From IMG/VR virus record IMGVR_UViG_3300032285_004294, positions 1 through 31,282 of that record: a stretch of 31,282 nt of DNA; one strand, given 5' to 3'. Shown piece by piece: positions 9,238 through 17,096 of this stretch. Source of the DNA: a virus. The position numbers and the translations under genes were made by a program. Position 1 is the first letter of the stretch; the number at the start of each line of letters is the position of its first letter. The notes under the pieces are model-generated. The model made no database searches. It was not told the DNA's origin and worked only from the letters and a program-made list of their open reading frames with translations.

Positions 9238-10172
9238 CAACTGAACCCGTAAGAATCTCTAACTCGGAGATTCAGACATTTAAGGACTGCCGACGTCGCT
9301 GGTGGTTTACCTACTACCGTCGTCTTAAGCCTAAGATGCAAAACTTTACTGGGGCGCTTGCTCTAGGTTCTCGTATTCACGAAGCTTTGGATCGTTATTA
9401 CAGTTCCGGTATGGAGCGCGACCTGCTAGAGATTCACGCTGAGCTAGTCAAAGAAGATATGGACAAGCTGAATAAAGAATATCGCGATACTACCGAACTA
9501 GAGACCGAAGGCGAGCTTGGTCGCGTAATGCTGGAAGGCTATCTAGAATGGATTGAGCTTGAAGGCATCGACGCTGAACTTGAGATGATTTCAACTGAAG
9601 AGATTATCGAGCGTCCTATGCTTGACAATCGTGTAATTCTTCAGGGAAAGATCGACATGCGTGTTCGTCGCAAGATTGACAATGTTCGTATGTTCCGTGA
9701 CTTTAAAACTGTTGGTGGCTCATTTGCTGACTTTGGTTCTACTGCTCACATGAATGAGCAGGTTCTTACCTACATGGTTCTAGAAGAAGCTCAGAACCAG
9801 GGCAGTGAACGCTCCGAAGGCGGCATCTTTACGATGCTTCGTAAGGTTAAGCGCGGTGCTTATGCTAAGCCACCGTTCTACGATCAGATCGAAGTTCGCC
9901 ACAATAAGTTTGCACTTCGCTCGTTCTACCAGCGCCTTGAAGGCACCTTGGAAGACATGATGCGTGTTCGTGATGGTTTGGATGAGGGAGTAAGCCACCT
10001 AAAGCTTGCCTATCCTAAGCCTTCGCGTGACTGCAAGTGGAAGTGCCAATTCTTTGCTATTTGTCCGCTTATTGACGACGGCTCTGCCGCCGAAGCAGCA
10101 ATTAGCGATGCGTTCGAGTCAGCCGACCCGTACGGTTACTATGGAATCGAAGAAAAGAAAGGAAGTGAGTAA
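9234..10172 (+). CDS. Cas4/RecB-like PD-(D/E)XK nuclease with Fe-S cysteines
   Basis: A 312-residue exonuclease of the RecB/Cas4/AddB type. The core residues are Asp141 in GKID and Asp156-x-Lys158 in RDFKT, followed by a Q-motif-like NEQVLTYM. Four cysteines match the Fe-S arrangement of Cas4 and AddB: Cys19 in KDCRRRWW, and Cys267, Cys271 and Cys277 in DCKWKCQFFAIC. Such proteins resect DNA ends to single strands. There is no CRISPR array or cas1/cas2 here, so it is a recombination nuclease and not an adaptation protein. It sits between the SNF2 ATPase and the Sak4-like ATPase, overlapping the former by four bases. Confidence 0.9.
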   Translation: MTTEPVRISNSEIQTFKDCRRRWWFTYYRRLKPKMQNFTGALALGSRIHEALDRYYSSGMERDLLEIHAELVKEDMDKLNKEYRDTTELETEGELGRVMLEGYLEWIELEGIDAELEMISTEEIIERPMLDNRVILQGKIDMRVRRKIDNVRMFRDFKTVGGSFADFGSTAHMNEQVLTYMVLEEAQNQGSERSEGGIFTMLRKVKRGAYAKPPFYDQIEVRHNKFALRSFYQRLEGTLEDMMRVRDGLDEGVSHLKLAYPKPSRDCKWKCQFFAICPLIDDGSAAEAAISDAFESADPYGYYGIEEKKGSE

Positions 10173-10174
10173 CA

Positions 10175-10939
10175 GTGTCTGAAGTTGATCGCAGTTTAAC
10201 AATTATGGTTTATGGCGAATCTAAGGTCGGTAAATCTACATTTGCCGTCACAGCGCCGTACCCACGCCTAATGCTCGATGTTGAGGGAGGACACCGTTTC
10301 CTCCCAATTACTGTTAAGTATTGGGATCCTATTCGCGAGGAGCCACCTGTTGCAGATGGTACTTGGGACACAGTAGTGGTTCAAGTTCGCGACTATGATG
10401 TCGTTATGAAAGCCTTCCAATGGCTTCAGAGCGGCAAGCACCAGTTCAAGTCCTTAATCATTGACTCAATCTCTGAGTTGCAGGTTAAGTGTATGGACAA
10501 CATTGCAGGAACCGAACAGATGAAGATGCAACAGTGGGGCGAATTGCTTCGCCACATGGGTGCACTGCTTCGTGACCTTCGTGACCTTACAATGCACGCT
10601 ACCCAGCCTCTAGAGGCCGTAGTCTTGACTGCAATGGCTCGTAAAGGTCAGGATGGCGTATACCGTCCTTATCTACAGGGGCAACTTGCAATTCAAGCCC
10701 CGTACTTTTATGACATTCTAGGCGCAATCACAGTGGAAACGATGCCAAATCCAGATCCACTGCAGCCTCCATATAAGGTGCGACGTATGTATGTCGAACG
10801 TACACCTGAGTATGAAGCTGGAGAGCGTGTCCAGGGACGTCTTGGAAAAGTTGTCGAGCAGGGAGACCTTGGTGTTGAACGCATGCTTGATATCGTCTTT
10901 GGAGAAAAGACAAAACCCACAAAGAAAACAACAAGTTAG
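10175..10939 (+). CDS. Sak4-like RecA-fold ATPase (phage recombinase)
   Basis: A 254-residue nucleotide-binding protein with Walker A GESKVGKST (residues 14-22) at the very N-terminus and a Walker B strand SLIIDS ending at Asp97. This layout, with a short RecA core and no DNA-binding N-terminal domain, is typical of Sak4 single-strand annealing or recombinase proteins and the related phage AAA_24 family. The start is GTG two bases after the nuclease stop, with AAGGAAG upstream. The C-terminus ends in a Lys/Thr tail. Its neighbours, an end-resecting nuclease before it and an SSB-like DUF669 protein after it, make a role in strand annealing during replication likely. Confidence 0.85.
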   Translation: MSEVDRSLTIMVYGESKVGKSTFAVTAPYPRLMLDVEGGHRFLPITVKYWDPIREEPPVADGTWDTVVVQVRDYDVVMKAFQWLQSGKHQFKSLIIDSISELQVKCMDNIAGTEQMKMQQWGELLRHMGALLRDLRDLTMHATQPLEAVVLTAMARKGQDGVYRPYLQGQLAIQAPYFYDILGAITVETMPNPDPLQPPYKVRRMYVERTPEYEAGERVQGRLGKVVEQGDLGVERMLDIVFGEKTKPTKKTTS

Positions 10940-10951
10940 GAAAACTGAACT

Positions 10952-11500
10952 ATGAGTTCAATCAATTGGAATGACCTCGTTAAGGAGGCTGGCGAGACCA
11001 GCAGCTACGAGCCACTACCAGACGGTGACTACGAACTAAAGGTTACCGAGGCTAAGGCTACTACTACTCAGACTGGCAAGACTATGTTCAAGCTAACTAC
11101 TGAAGTTATTAGTGGACCTCATGCTAAGCGTCGCGTTTGGGATAACCTAGTTATCACTACCGACAACCCAAAGGCACTAGGCATGTTCTTCTTGAAGATG
11201 ACTGTCCTTGGTCTTGGTAAGGAGTATTTCTCTACCAACCCAACTAATGCTCAGATTGAAGCTGCACTTCTAGGTCGCGCATTCCGCGCTACCATCGGTA
11301 CTCGCACCTACAACGGAAACCGTAGCAATGAGATCAAGCAATATCACGTTATCCGCACTGAGGGCGCAGCTGGTGTTAATCTAGCAGCTGCTCCAGCTCC
11401 GGCTCCAGTAGCCGCTGCTCCAGCTCCAGCTGCTGCTCCAGCTCCGGCTCCTGCACCAGCTCCAGCATCTCCTGTAGTTTCAGAAGACGCTCCATTCTAG
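10952..11500 (+). CDS. DUF669 protein, SSB-like with acidic tip
   Basis: A 182-residue protein. Residues 1-135 match the DUF669 plan: an N-terminal SSINWNDLVKEAGE, then PDGDYELKVTEAK and a beta-rich body (RRVWDNLVIT, LLGRAFRATIGTRTYNG). A flexible Ala-Pro linker (about 147-173) is followed by the tip SEDAPF. The tip strongly resembles the DDDIPF-type end of bacterial single-strand DNA-binding proteins, which docks partner enzymes. DUF669 genes commonly sit beside Sak4 ATPases, and an ssDNA-binding function is the best inference. A strong AGGAAA Shine-Dalgarno lies about nine bases upstream. It is the last gene before a hairpin at 11509-11537. Confidence 0.85.
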   Translation: MSSINWNDLVKEAGETSSYEPLPDGDYELKVTEAKATTTQTGKTMFKLTTEVISGPHAKRRVWDNLVITTDNPKALGMFFLKMTVLGLGKEYFSTNPTNAQIEAALLGRAFRATIGTRTYNGNRSNEIKQYHVIRTEGAAGVNLAAAPAPAPVAAAPAPAAAPAPAPAPAPASPVVSEDAPF

Positions 11501-11508
11501 TAAATGAG

Positions 11509-11537
11509 AAGTAGGGTACCCGATGGGTGCCCTACTT
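11509..11537 (+). terminator. Strong intergenic hairpin (attenuator or terminator)
   Basis: AAGTAGGGTACCC (11509-11521) can pair with GGGTGCCCTACTT (11525-11537) through 13 pairs, one of them G-U, around a GAT loop. No T tract follows, so it is not a textbook Rho-independent terminator. It closes the replication block nine bases after the DUF669 stop and may stop, pause or protect the transcript. The next gene has its own AAAGGA Shine-Dalgarno just beyond. Confidence 0.55.
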
Positions 11538-11554
11538 CCCACTAAAGGATATAT

Positions 11555-12550
11555 ATGAAAGTACTTGTAACCGGAATGGCTTCCTCCCACATTAAGCCGT
11601 CCACTAACACTACTTTTTTTGGAAAGCTTGTTTCTACTATTGGAACTTTTTCCACCGTTGAGTGGGCGACTCCGAGTGTTACTTGGACTGAAGAAACTTT
11701 AAGTAAGTACGATATTGTATTAGTTGGGGTCATCCCTCCCACTAGCCTAGGGGCCAATAAAGTTTACGGTGCGATGCATGTTATTAATATGCTCTATAAC
11801 TCCCCTAAGCTCCGCTTGGTACTAGATCACCCTCAGCTGTGGCAATTTAAATCTAGTTTGGCATCAATTGATAGAGATGTCTCATCTATTTTCACTCCGT
11901 TTTATTCAAAGCGTCGAGAATATAATTTAGCTATCGATCCTACAATAGCTGGTAATATCAGCTCTGCAGCTTTTAAATTATTATCTGAGACCTGGCCTAA
12001 AACTATTTACCCGGCTCTTCCGTGGTCCAAAACCGAGACTATTGAAAAATATATCTCTGCAGGTAGTACTGCATCTTTATATGGAATAAATCTTGATAGT
12101 TTCCTACTAGAGAATCCGGTAATATCTGAAAATAAAATAGATATGTGGGTATCAGAGTCTATTAAGTCACCTTGGTCTACTAAATTAGAGAAACTTTTAA
12201 AGTTTCCGGTGGTACCCATGAAAGTGAAGGCTAATGATAGTGATGCCACGGTTTATTCCAGAATATCTACTGGATTAGGTGCGTTGGTCTCAGTTCATGA
12301 CCGTGGTGTCGGTTCTTGGTGGTCTTATAGATATATTCAAGCACTAAACTCTGGTACTCCAGTTATATCCGACTGGAGAGAGACCAATTATCTAGATGCC
12401 AGCTGGAATATACTGGGATCCACTCTAGAAGACCTATCCCCATATGACCGTTCTCGAATAGCTGAGAATCAGAGGGAATCTTATATATCAGCAATCCCTA
12501 ATAAAAATGAAGCTATAGAGTTTTTAAAATCAGTAATAAATTTCAACTAG
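11555..12550 (+). CDS. Putative GT-B fold glycosyltransferase
   Basis: A 331-residue protein with a Rossmann-like N-terminus (MKVLVTGMASSH, YDIVLVGVIPPTSLG) and a C-terminal region near residues 250-275 reading GSWWSYRYIQALNSGTPVIS. That resembles the donor-binding loop of GT-B enzymes, where a Ser/Tyr-rich helix is followed by A-x-x-x-G-x-P-V-I. No DNA-specific signature is visible, so the acceptor could be modified phage DNA, a virion protein or a host polymer. The ATG start has AAAGGA about six bases before it. It begins a new group after the hairpin that ends the replication block. The fold call is moderate and the substrate unknown. Confidence 0.55.
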   Translation: MKVLVTGMASSHIKPSTNTTFFGKLVSTIGTFSTVEWATPSVTWTEETLSKYDIVLVGVIPPTSLGANKVYGAMHVINMLYNSPKLRLVLDHPQLWQFKSSLASIDRDVSSIFTPFYSKRREYNLAIDPTIAGNISSAAFKLLSETWPKTIYPALPWSKTETIEKYISAGSTASLYGINLDSFLLENPVISENKIDMWVSESIKSPWSTKLEKLLKFPVVPMKVKANDSDATVYSRISTGLGALVSVHDRGVGSWWSYRYIQALNSGTPVISDWRETNYLDASWNILGSTLEDLSPYDRSRIAENQRESYISAIPNKNEAIEFLKSVINFN

Positions 12551-12558
12551 GAGAAAAA

Positions 12559-12987
12559 ATGCCAGAAGTAAATTATGAATGGATAAGAGAGCAATTCGCT
12601 GAAGCCAAAGTAAAAATTGGATCGGGTAATGCTGTTTTGAAATTGTTGGAAGTGTGGGAGAAGCAGTCCCAGCTGAGCCCGGGGCTAGCTAAAGAGGCAG
12701 TAGAAGTATTCGCTAAGCTAGCACTCAATTATGCACTTAAAGAAGCCCAGCCTGAAGTCGATGCCGTATGGGTTCCTCTACAGCCAGGGCAGATAACTGT
12801 GGGCGATCAGGTTCGTGTTCTATCTGATGCATTCGATGATAAGACTGGAGTAATCCACAATGGTCGTCTAGGGAAAGTAATTGCAGTTCGCTATGGTGAT
12901 GTTATTTTTAACTCCACTGATGGAAAGACTCCTGAACTTAAGGGCGTTCATTACTCCCCATATAAGCTAGAAAAGCGAGTTAAATAA
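12559..12987 (+). CDS. Hypothetical protein with SH3/KOW-like C-terminus
   Basis: A 142-residue protein. Residues 1-68 look helical and charged (WIREQFAEAKVKIGSG). Residues 75-142 form a small beta domain with GQITVGDQVRVLSD and GRLGKVIAVRYGDVIF, the layout of an SH3-like or KOW-like barrel. Similar short barrels occur in many actinophage proteins of unknown role. The ATG is preceded by a perfect AGGAG that overlaps the stop of the glycosyltransferase gene, so the two are likely co-transcribed. Its own stop overlaps the next start as TAATG. The function is unknown. Confidence 0.7.
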   Translation: MPEVNYEWIREQFAEAKVKIGSGNAVLKLLEVWEKQSQLSPGLAKEAVEVFAKLALNYALKEAQPEVDAVWVPLQPGQITVGDQVRVLSDAFDDKTGVIHNGRLGKVIAVRYGDVIFNSTDGKTPELKGVHYSPYKLEKRVK

Positions 12988-13217
12988 TGCGTATTCATTT
13001 TGAACTTAAATATGGATCTAATGATTTAGCATCTGCTAAAGATGTAGCCCTGCAGAAAGCTGCTGATTTTTTAGGCATCTCATTGGAAACCATAGAAACT
13101 CGCCTTGACATTGAGTTAAAGATAAGTATCCCAGAAAAAGATGGTGAATTTACTGACTATAAATATCAAATCTTGGCTCACGGAGCTGTAAAAAATAATT
13201 CAATAAATCCAATTTAA
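12987..13217 (+). CDS. Small hypothetical protein (76 aa)
   Basis: Starts at the ATG formed by the preceding stop (TAATG), so it is probably translated by coupling. The product has an alternating strand-helix composition (MRIHFELKYGS, AKDVALQKAADFLGISLETI, ELKISIPEK) and no cysteines or membrane segment. No family is recognised. The gene is followed by a 60-base gap with repeated GGGTAAA. Confidence 0.6.
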   Translation: MRIHFELKYGSNDLASAKDVALQKAADFLGISLETIETRLDIELKISIPEKDGEFTDYKYQILAHGAVKNNSINPI

Positions 13218-13241
13218 TTCGACACGCCGATGTCGTTTCCC

Positions 13242-13268
13242 GGGTAAAAAATAATTTACCAGGGTAAA
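13242..13268 (+). promoter_or_regulatory. Repeated GGGTAAA sites, candidate operator
   Basis: GGGTAAA occurs at 13242-13248 and again at 13262-13268, 20 bases apart, which is about two helical turns. TTTACC (13255-13260) between them is the inverse of GGTAAA, so both a direct and an inverted repeat are present. A further small inverted repeat, CGACA and TGTCG, lies just before (about 13220-13235). Position in the only gap of this gene group suggests a protein-binding site ahead of the next gene, which has no good Shine-Dalgarno. Confidence 0.35.
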
Positions 13269-13277
13269 CTGTCGTAT

Positions 13278-13622
13278 ATGAAAGATTCTAGAATTGGTGA
13301 GTCCCTATGGTTTGAATGGGATGGTAGTGGTTTTGAACCATCGTATCCCAGTTCTAATATTTACTATACTGAAGGTACGGTAGATCTAGAGCCAGATATT
13401 GTTAGAAAAGCATTAGCATCTTCTTTACAAAGAGATGGGATTGCAATATCCCTAGCTAATGCTTTTATGATGTTAAATTCTTCAGTAGTAACTTATGGTT
13501 ATGCTGGAATTTTAGATGATGAAGTGTATCAAACGGTTTGCGATATAGATGGATTTACCCAGACTGGTGAAAAAGTAGATTCTGTTACCGCTGCTACCTG
13601 GGTAGAGGTGCTGGACTTTTGA
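13278..13622 (+). CDS. Hypothetical protein (114 aa)
   Basis: An acidic 114-residue protein starting MKDSRIGESLWFEWDG, with an aromatic-rich first third, a possible helix near LASSLQRDGIAISLANAFMML and an acidic C-terminus. No known family is recognised. The ATG lacks a strong Shine-Dalgarno; the nearest purine run is AGGG about 13 bases upstream. It ends inside the start of the WhiB gene (TTGA overlap), which suggests the two are expressed together. Confidence 0.6.
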   Translation: MKDSRIGESLWFEWDGSGFEPSYPSSNIYYTEGTVDLEPDIVRKALASSLQRDGIAISLANAFMMLNSSVVTYGYAGILDDEVYQTVCDIDGFTQTGEKVDSVTAATWVEVLDF

Positions 13623-14074
13623 TTGATACTCCAGACTGGCATGAAGATGCTAACTGTGCCATTCCTAAAAACTCAGAGCACATTGATAAATTTTTTGCTA
13701 ATAAACCATCTCAGCAGTATCAAGCAAAAAAATTATGCAATTCATGCCCGGTTAGATTAGACTGTGCTAAATGGGGCCTAGAAAATAAACAAATATGGGG
13801 AATATGGGGCGGATTGACCAACAAACAGATACGTAGAACGCTGTCTGTAAATTGGGAGGGCCAGGAGATGCGCCACAATCGTTTTCCTCTGTGCCCTGGA
13901 TGTAAGGCAAAAACAAGTTCGCTCACTACAAAAACTGTAGAACGCCCTAATGGTGGACGTTGGTCTACTATGAAAATAGTTGAATGCTTAGACTGTAAAT
14001 TTAGCTGGCAAAGTAGAACTAGTGCTAATGCTGTAGAGGCTTATCATGCGCAAGAATCTAAGAAGAAACGCTAA
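13619..14074 (+). CDS. WhiB-like Fe-S regulator with C-terminal zinc ribbon
   Basis: A 151-residue protein. The N-terminal half is a complete WhiB domain: Cys13, then Cys40-x2-Cys43-x5-Cys49 to hold a 4Fe-4S cluster, and the turn motif GIWGG (61-65). WhiB proteins bind the principal sigma factor and control transcription in actinobacteria, and phage copies can reprogram the host. The C-terminal half adds Cys92-x2-Cys95 and Cys123-x2-Cys126, a zinc-ribbon pattern that ordinary WhiB proteins lack. The start is TTG, overlapping the previous stop, with AGAGGTG about nine bases ahead. The last 17 bases overlap the convergent glycosyltransferase gene. Confidence 0.92.
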   Translation: MIDTPDWHEDANCAIPKNSEHIDKFFANKPSQQYQAKKLCNSCPVRLDCAKWGLENKQIWGIWGGLTNKQIRRTLSVNWEGQEMRHNRFPLCPGCKAKTSSLTTKTVERPNGGRWSTMKIVECLDCKFSWQSRTSANAVEAYHAQESKKKR

Positions 14075-15125
14075 TAGTATAATACTGTAAATTAGTTTTT
14101 AATCTTTGATCTTCTGGATTTATTTTTACTGCTTCTGTACCATATTCCAATGCTTCGGTGAAAAACCCCATCCGGTATGCTGAAATAGCCGCTAAATCAT
14201 ACGGAAGCTCGTTCCATGCAAATTCTTCGCATAGGTAGTCTAGGGGTTTTTCTTTAATAGAAAGAGCCTCTATTGCACGCCAGTAGCAATTTTGCCAATC
14301 TTCACGATTGTAAAAGTACTGGGCAAGTTCCACTAAAGACTCTCGTCTACCGGGAGACTGATCAATTGCTTTTTCTAACCACTCTCTGGCATTTTCTATA
14401 TCTACTTTCGCAAGATACCTCATCGAGGCAGCTCTCTCCGGAGGCCAAACTGCTGTAGGTAGATCCAAGTGTCGTTTAAATTCTTCTTTTGCCTCTTCAT
14501 GCCTATTGTAGAAGAATAGCTCTCTAGCATAGTAAAAAGCATTACGGTCATCATGAGGATCCTCGACTACAGACTGAGCCAGTAGAGGAAGATACTGGGA
14601 TCTAGGCTTAGAGTTGTCTGGGTGGTGGTGTATTTCTAACCCTACCCAGTATTGGTTTTCTGGATCTGGTCCATATTTAGTCAGTACCTCATGTACTGGA
14701 TGCTTCCACCTATATCCCTTACGGGAATGGATCTTATCTCCGCCATATTGAAGCCCGGGTTCAGTCTCTTCAATATTTTTCCAGTTCCATGTGTACTGGT
14801 ATCTTGGTCTAGTAGCTTTCATACTAAACGCAATCTCTAATTCTTTTCTCCATCCGGGTAAAAGAATCTCATCCATATCTAGTGCTATACAGTAATCAAT
14901 ATCCAATGGTATAGCAGCTAAAGATGCATTACGAGCATCATCAAAACGCCAAGGTCTAATGCCAACTGATATCACATTAATACCTAGGGCTTTTGCTTTT
15001 TCTACCGTTTTATCGGTAGAGCCAGTATCTGCAATTAATAAATAGTCAGCTTCTTTTGCTGACTCAAACCATGGCTCTACAAATTGCTCTTCGTTTAGAG
15101 CAATTGTATATACTGCTACTCTCAT
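14058..15125 (-). CDS. GT2 glycosyltransferase with C-terminal TPR-like repeats
   Basis: A 355-residue protein. Residues 1-110 form a GT-A nucleotide-sugar domain: YTIALNEEQFVEPW at the N-terminus, ADTGSTDKT for nucleotide binding and the metal-binding DMD at 83-85 (ALDMDEILLPGW). The second half consists of helical pairs of TPR type (NAREWLEKAIDQSPGRRESL and following). Such GT2-TPR proteins transfer sugars in surface polysaccharide or protein glycosylation. The ATG overlaps the stop of the upstream kinase-like gene as TAATG. A TPR scaffold could hold a protein acceptor such as a virion fibre, but this is only inference. Confidence 0.85.
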   Translation of the reverse strand: MRVAVYTIALNEEQFVEPWFESAKEADYLLIADTGSTDKTVEKAKALGINVISVGIRPWRFDDARNASLAAIPLDIDYCIALDMDEILLPGWRKELEIAFSMKATRPRYQYTWNWKNIEETEPGLQYGGDKIHSRKGYRWKHPVHEVLTKYGPDPENQYWVGLEIHHHPDNSKPRSQYLPLLAQSVVEDPHDDRNAFYYARELFFYNRHEEAKEEFKRHLDLPTAVWPPERAASMRYLAKVDIENAREWLEKAIDQSPGRRESLVELAQYFYNREDWQNCYWRAIEALSIKEKPLDYLCEEFAWNELPYDLAAISAYRMGFFTEALEYGTEAVKINPEDQRLKTNLQYYTISVSS

Positions 15126-15874
15126 TAAAGACCAATCTCTTTTCTCTTCTGAGTCGCTGAAATACTTTGCAGTTCTGGACTTAGTTCAATTTTTTCAATT
15201 TGATATCCGACATCCCTGCCATAGATTATATTTGTAATATTAGGAACTCTCATTGTCAGAGCATTTTGACGATAATCTTTGATATAGTTCACTACCTCGG
15301 CATGGCTGAGAGGATCTTTTTCTGAAGTTCCCTGCGTATCCCTCACGGCAATTAAAACTTGACCGGTCTTCTCTAGGCCAACCTCGTATAGGGCATCATG
15401 ACCCTCATGCCAAGGTTGATATCTGCCAAGCATTAAAGTGGTCGGTTTCTTCCAGTCGTGTAATCTAGCTGCAGACATTACTACAGTTACTTCAGATGCT
15501 AGATCCATTCCACTAATAATTTGAATATCAACATTATCCGGATCTTCCCAGAGTAGGTTAGTATCAGCAAATCTGCTTTCATTAATTCTATTTATCCACA
15601 CGGCGATATCGGATTTTCCAAAAGCCTCTCTAGTTGCCAAGGTTGGGTTTACAAAATCAACAAGTACCACATGCCCTTGAGCGGATAAAAGTCTAGCAAT
15701 AGCCCCTAGCCGGCGAGCTTGCTCTACCCTATCTTCTATAGAGAATCCTAGATCCGAGCTTAAATCACCTCTAACTTCATCTGCATTTAGGTGTATTGCT
15801 GGAGTGTGTTTTAATAGCTCTTTACATAGAGTAGTTTTACCGGATCCAGGTAGTCCAAAGAAAAGAATAATCAT
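15125..15874 (-). CDS. APS-kinase-like / HxGH nucleotidyltransferase fusion
   Basis: A 249-residue two-domain protein. Residues 1-145 resemble adenylylsulfate kinase: P-loop GLPGSGKTT (7-15), then LNADEVR, SDLGFSIEDRVEQARR and FVNPTLATRE, aligned with the CysC signatures. The usual phosphorylated Ser of the FISP motif is Asn here. Residues 146-249 resemble a small nucleotidyltransferase with GRYQPWHEGH and ISATQKRKE, the HxGH and ISxTxxR signatures of NMN or cytidylyl transferases. The order, kinase then transferase, is that of animal PAPS synthetase, but the second domain is much shorter than ATP sulfurylase. It may activate sulfate, make NAD from ribosylnicotinamide or build a sugar nucleotide. 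Confidence 0.8.
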   Translation of the reverse strand: MIILFFGLPGSGKTTLCKELLKHTPAIHLNADEVRGDLSSDLGFSIEDRVEQARRLGAIARLLSAQGHVVLVDFVNPTLATREAFGKSDIAVWINRINESRFADTNLLWEDPDNVDIQIISGMDLASEVTVVMSAARLHDWKKPTTLMLGRYQPWHEGHDALYEVGLEKTGQVLIAVRDTQGTSEKDPLSHAEVVNYIKDYRQNALTMRVPNITNIIYGRDVGYQIEKIELSPELQSISATQKRKEIGL

Positions 15875-15888
15875 AGTCCTCTAACCGT

Positions 15889-17094
15889 TCACCTTACTGG
15901 AAGCACGCTTAAAAATTCTCGTGGATCAAAGTCTCCACCAAAAACCATAGTTAAAAGCCCTGGTTTAGATGATTGCCCAGCTTTATCTCTGTACCATTCT
16001 GATCCCGGATCAGTAGTTGGGCACTGGCACCACAAACGCTCTCCTACATCCATAGTACGGAAGTTGTGGAAGTGACCGGAAATCCAAATATCAGCATGGC
16101 CTAGAGCAGTCTTACCTAGAGACTGCCCTGATAGGTACTTTTCAATATTATTTTGATTAGCCTGGTGGCCGTGAAATAGTCCAACGTGAGTGCCGCAGAT
16201 TTCTGTAACTAGGGTCTGGTGTCCCGAAGATGGAAACCTAAACTCTACGTTAGCTAGTGCTGGATTTTCTGCGCAAGCATCTTGTACTGCAGATGCAATT
16301 TCTGTATTCCATCCGTCAGCAGGATCGGCAGCAACTTGACGAGTAGCTTCATCATGGTTTCCATTAATCACAGGAACTATCATTCGTTCAGCGAGGGGAG
16401 CATGTGCTTTTATCTGCGCCATTAACAAACGACGTGCAACACGTACCTGCTCAGTGATTCCAAGATCCGATGCAGCTAAACCTTGAAGACGTCCGTTCTG
16501 AGATACATTACCTTCGACGTGATCTCCCGGAAGTCCTAGAGTTATTGTTCCTAGGCCTAGTCCCATTTTTTGATACATCTTGTATCGATTAACTGATTTT
16601 TCTGTTAGTTCTAGAATTCTATCTATTGATTGCTGAGTTCCACCATCCCCATTCTTTTTACCAATCTGCTGGTCGCTTGGAAATAGCCCATAGGATGCAT
16701 TTCCTGTTGATTGTTTGATACCGCGTTCTGGACGCCACTTTTTAATCTCATCCACTAGTTTTTCGGCATCGAGTCTAGCATCTAGACTATCTAGGCCAGT
16801 AGCTGGTGTTAGATTTAGCCGCTGAGATTCTAGATATTCTCCATCGTATCTCTGCCACTTCCCCATGCGCATGGATGTGATAATCCATTCATCCGGGTGC
16901 AAATCATAATCTTCTAAAATTCCCTTAGAATCTTGAGATTGTCCAGCTGGGCGTGGCTTAGAGATTACAAAGCCACCTTTTACCGTGTCTACATCCATTC
17001 GTGGACGCCAGTCTTCTGGAATATTCATTGATTTAATATCTGATCCAGATTTTCCTGGACTTGCAAGTTTTTCTAGCTTTTCTGATAAGCCCAC
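15889..17094 (-). CDS. Calcineurin-like metallophosphoesterase
   Basis: A 401-residue phosphoesterase. Metal-binding motifs appear in order: SDQQIGK near residue 139 (the usual DxH with Gln in place of His), PGDHVEG, NGNHDE near 242, LFHGHQ, and SGHFHNF near 340. The first 130 residues are a less conserved extension that includes W-R-P-x-x-G motifs. Phage proteins of this type are predicted nucleases or phosphatases related to SbcD/Mre11. The start is GTG two bases after the stop of the upstream small gene, with no evident Shine-Dalgarno, so coupled translation is likely. The specific substrate is unknown. Confidence 0.85.
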   Translation of the reverse strand: MGLSEKLEKLASPGKSGSDIKSMNIPEDWRPRMDVDTVKGGFVISKPRPAGQSQDSKGILEDYDLHPDEWIITSMRMGKWQRYDGEYLESQRLNLTPATGLDSLDARLDAEKLVDEIKKWRPERGIKQSTGNASYGLFPSDQQIGKKNGDGGTQQSIDRILELTEKSVNRYKMYQKMGLGLGTITLGLPGDHVEGNVSQNGRLQGLAASDLGITEQVRVARRLLMAQIKAHAPLAERMIVPVINGNHDEATRQVAADPADGWNTEIASAVQDACAENPALANVEFRFPSSGHQTLVTEICGTHVGLFHGHQANQNNIEKYLSGQSLGKTALGHADIWISGHFHNFRTMDVGERLWCQCPTTDPGSEWYRDKAGQSSKPGLLTMVFGGDFDPREFLSVLPVR

Positions 17095-17096
17095 TT

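Noticed and set aside
9234-10172. Cas4-like gene as part of a CRISPR-Cas locus
   Set aside because: No repeat-spacer array and no cas1 or cas2. The neighbours are recombination proteins.
11504-11545. A 13-codon frame across the hairpin after DUF669
   Set aside because: No Shine-Dalgarno of its own and the coding potential follows from the hairpin sequence.
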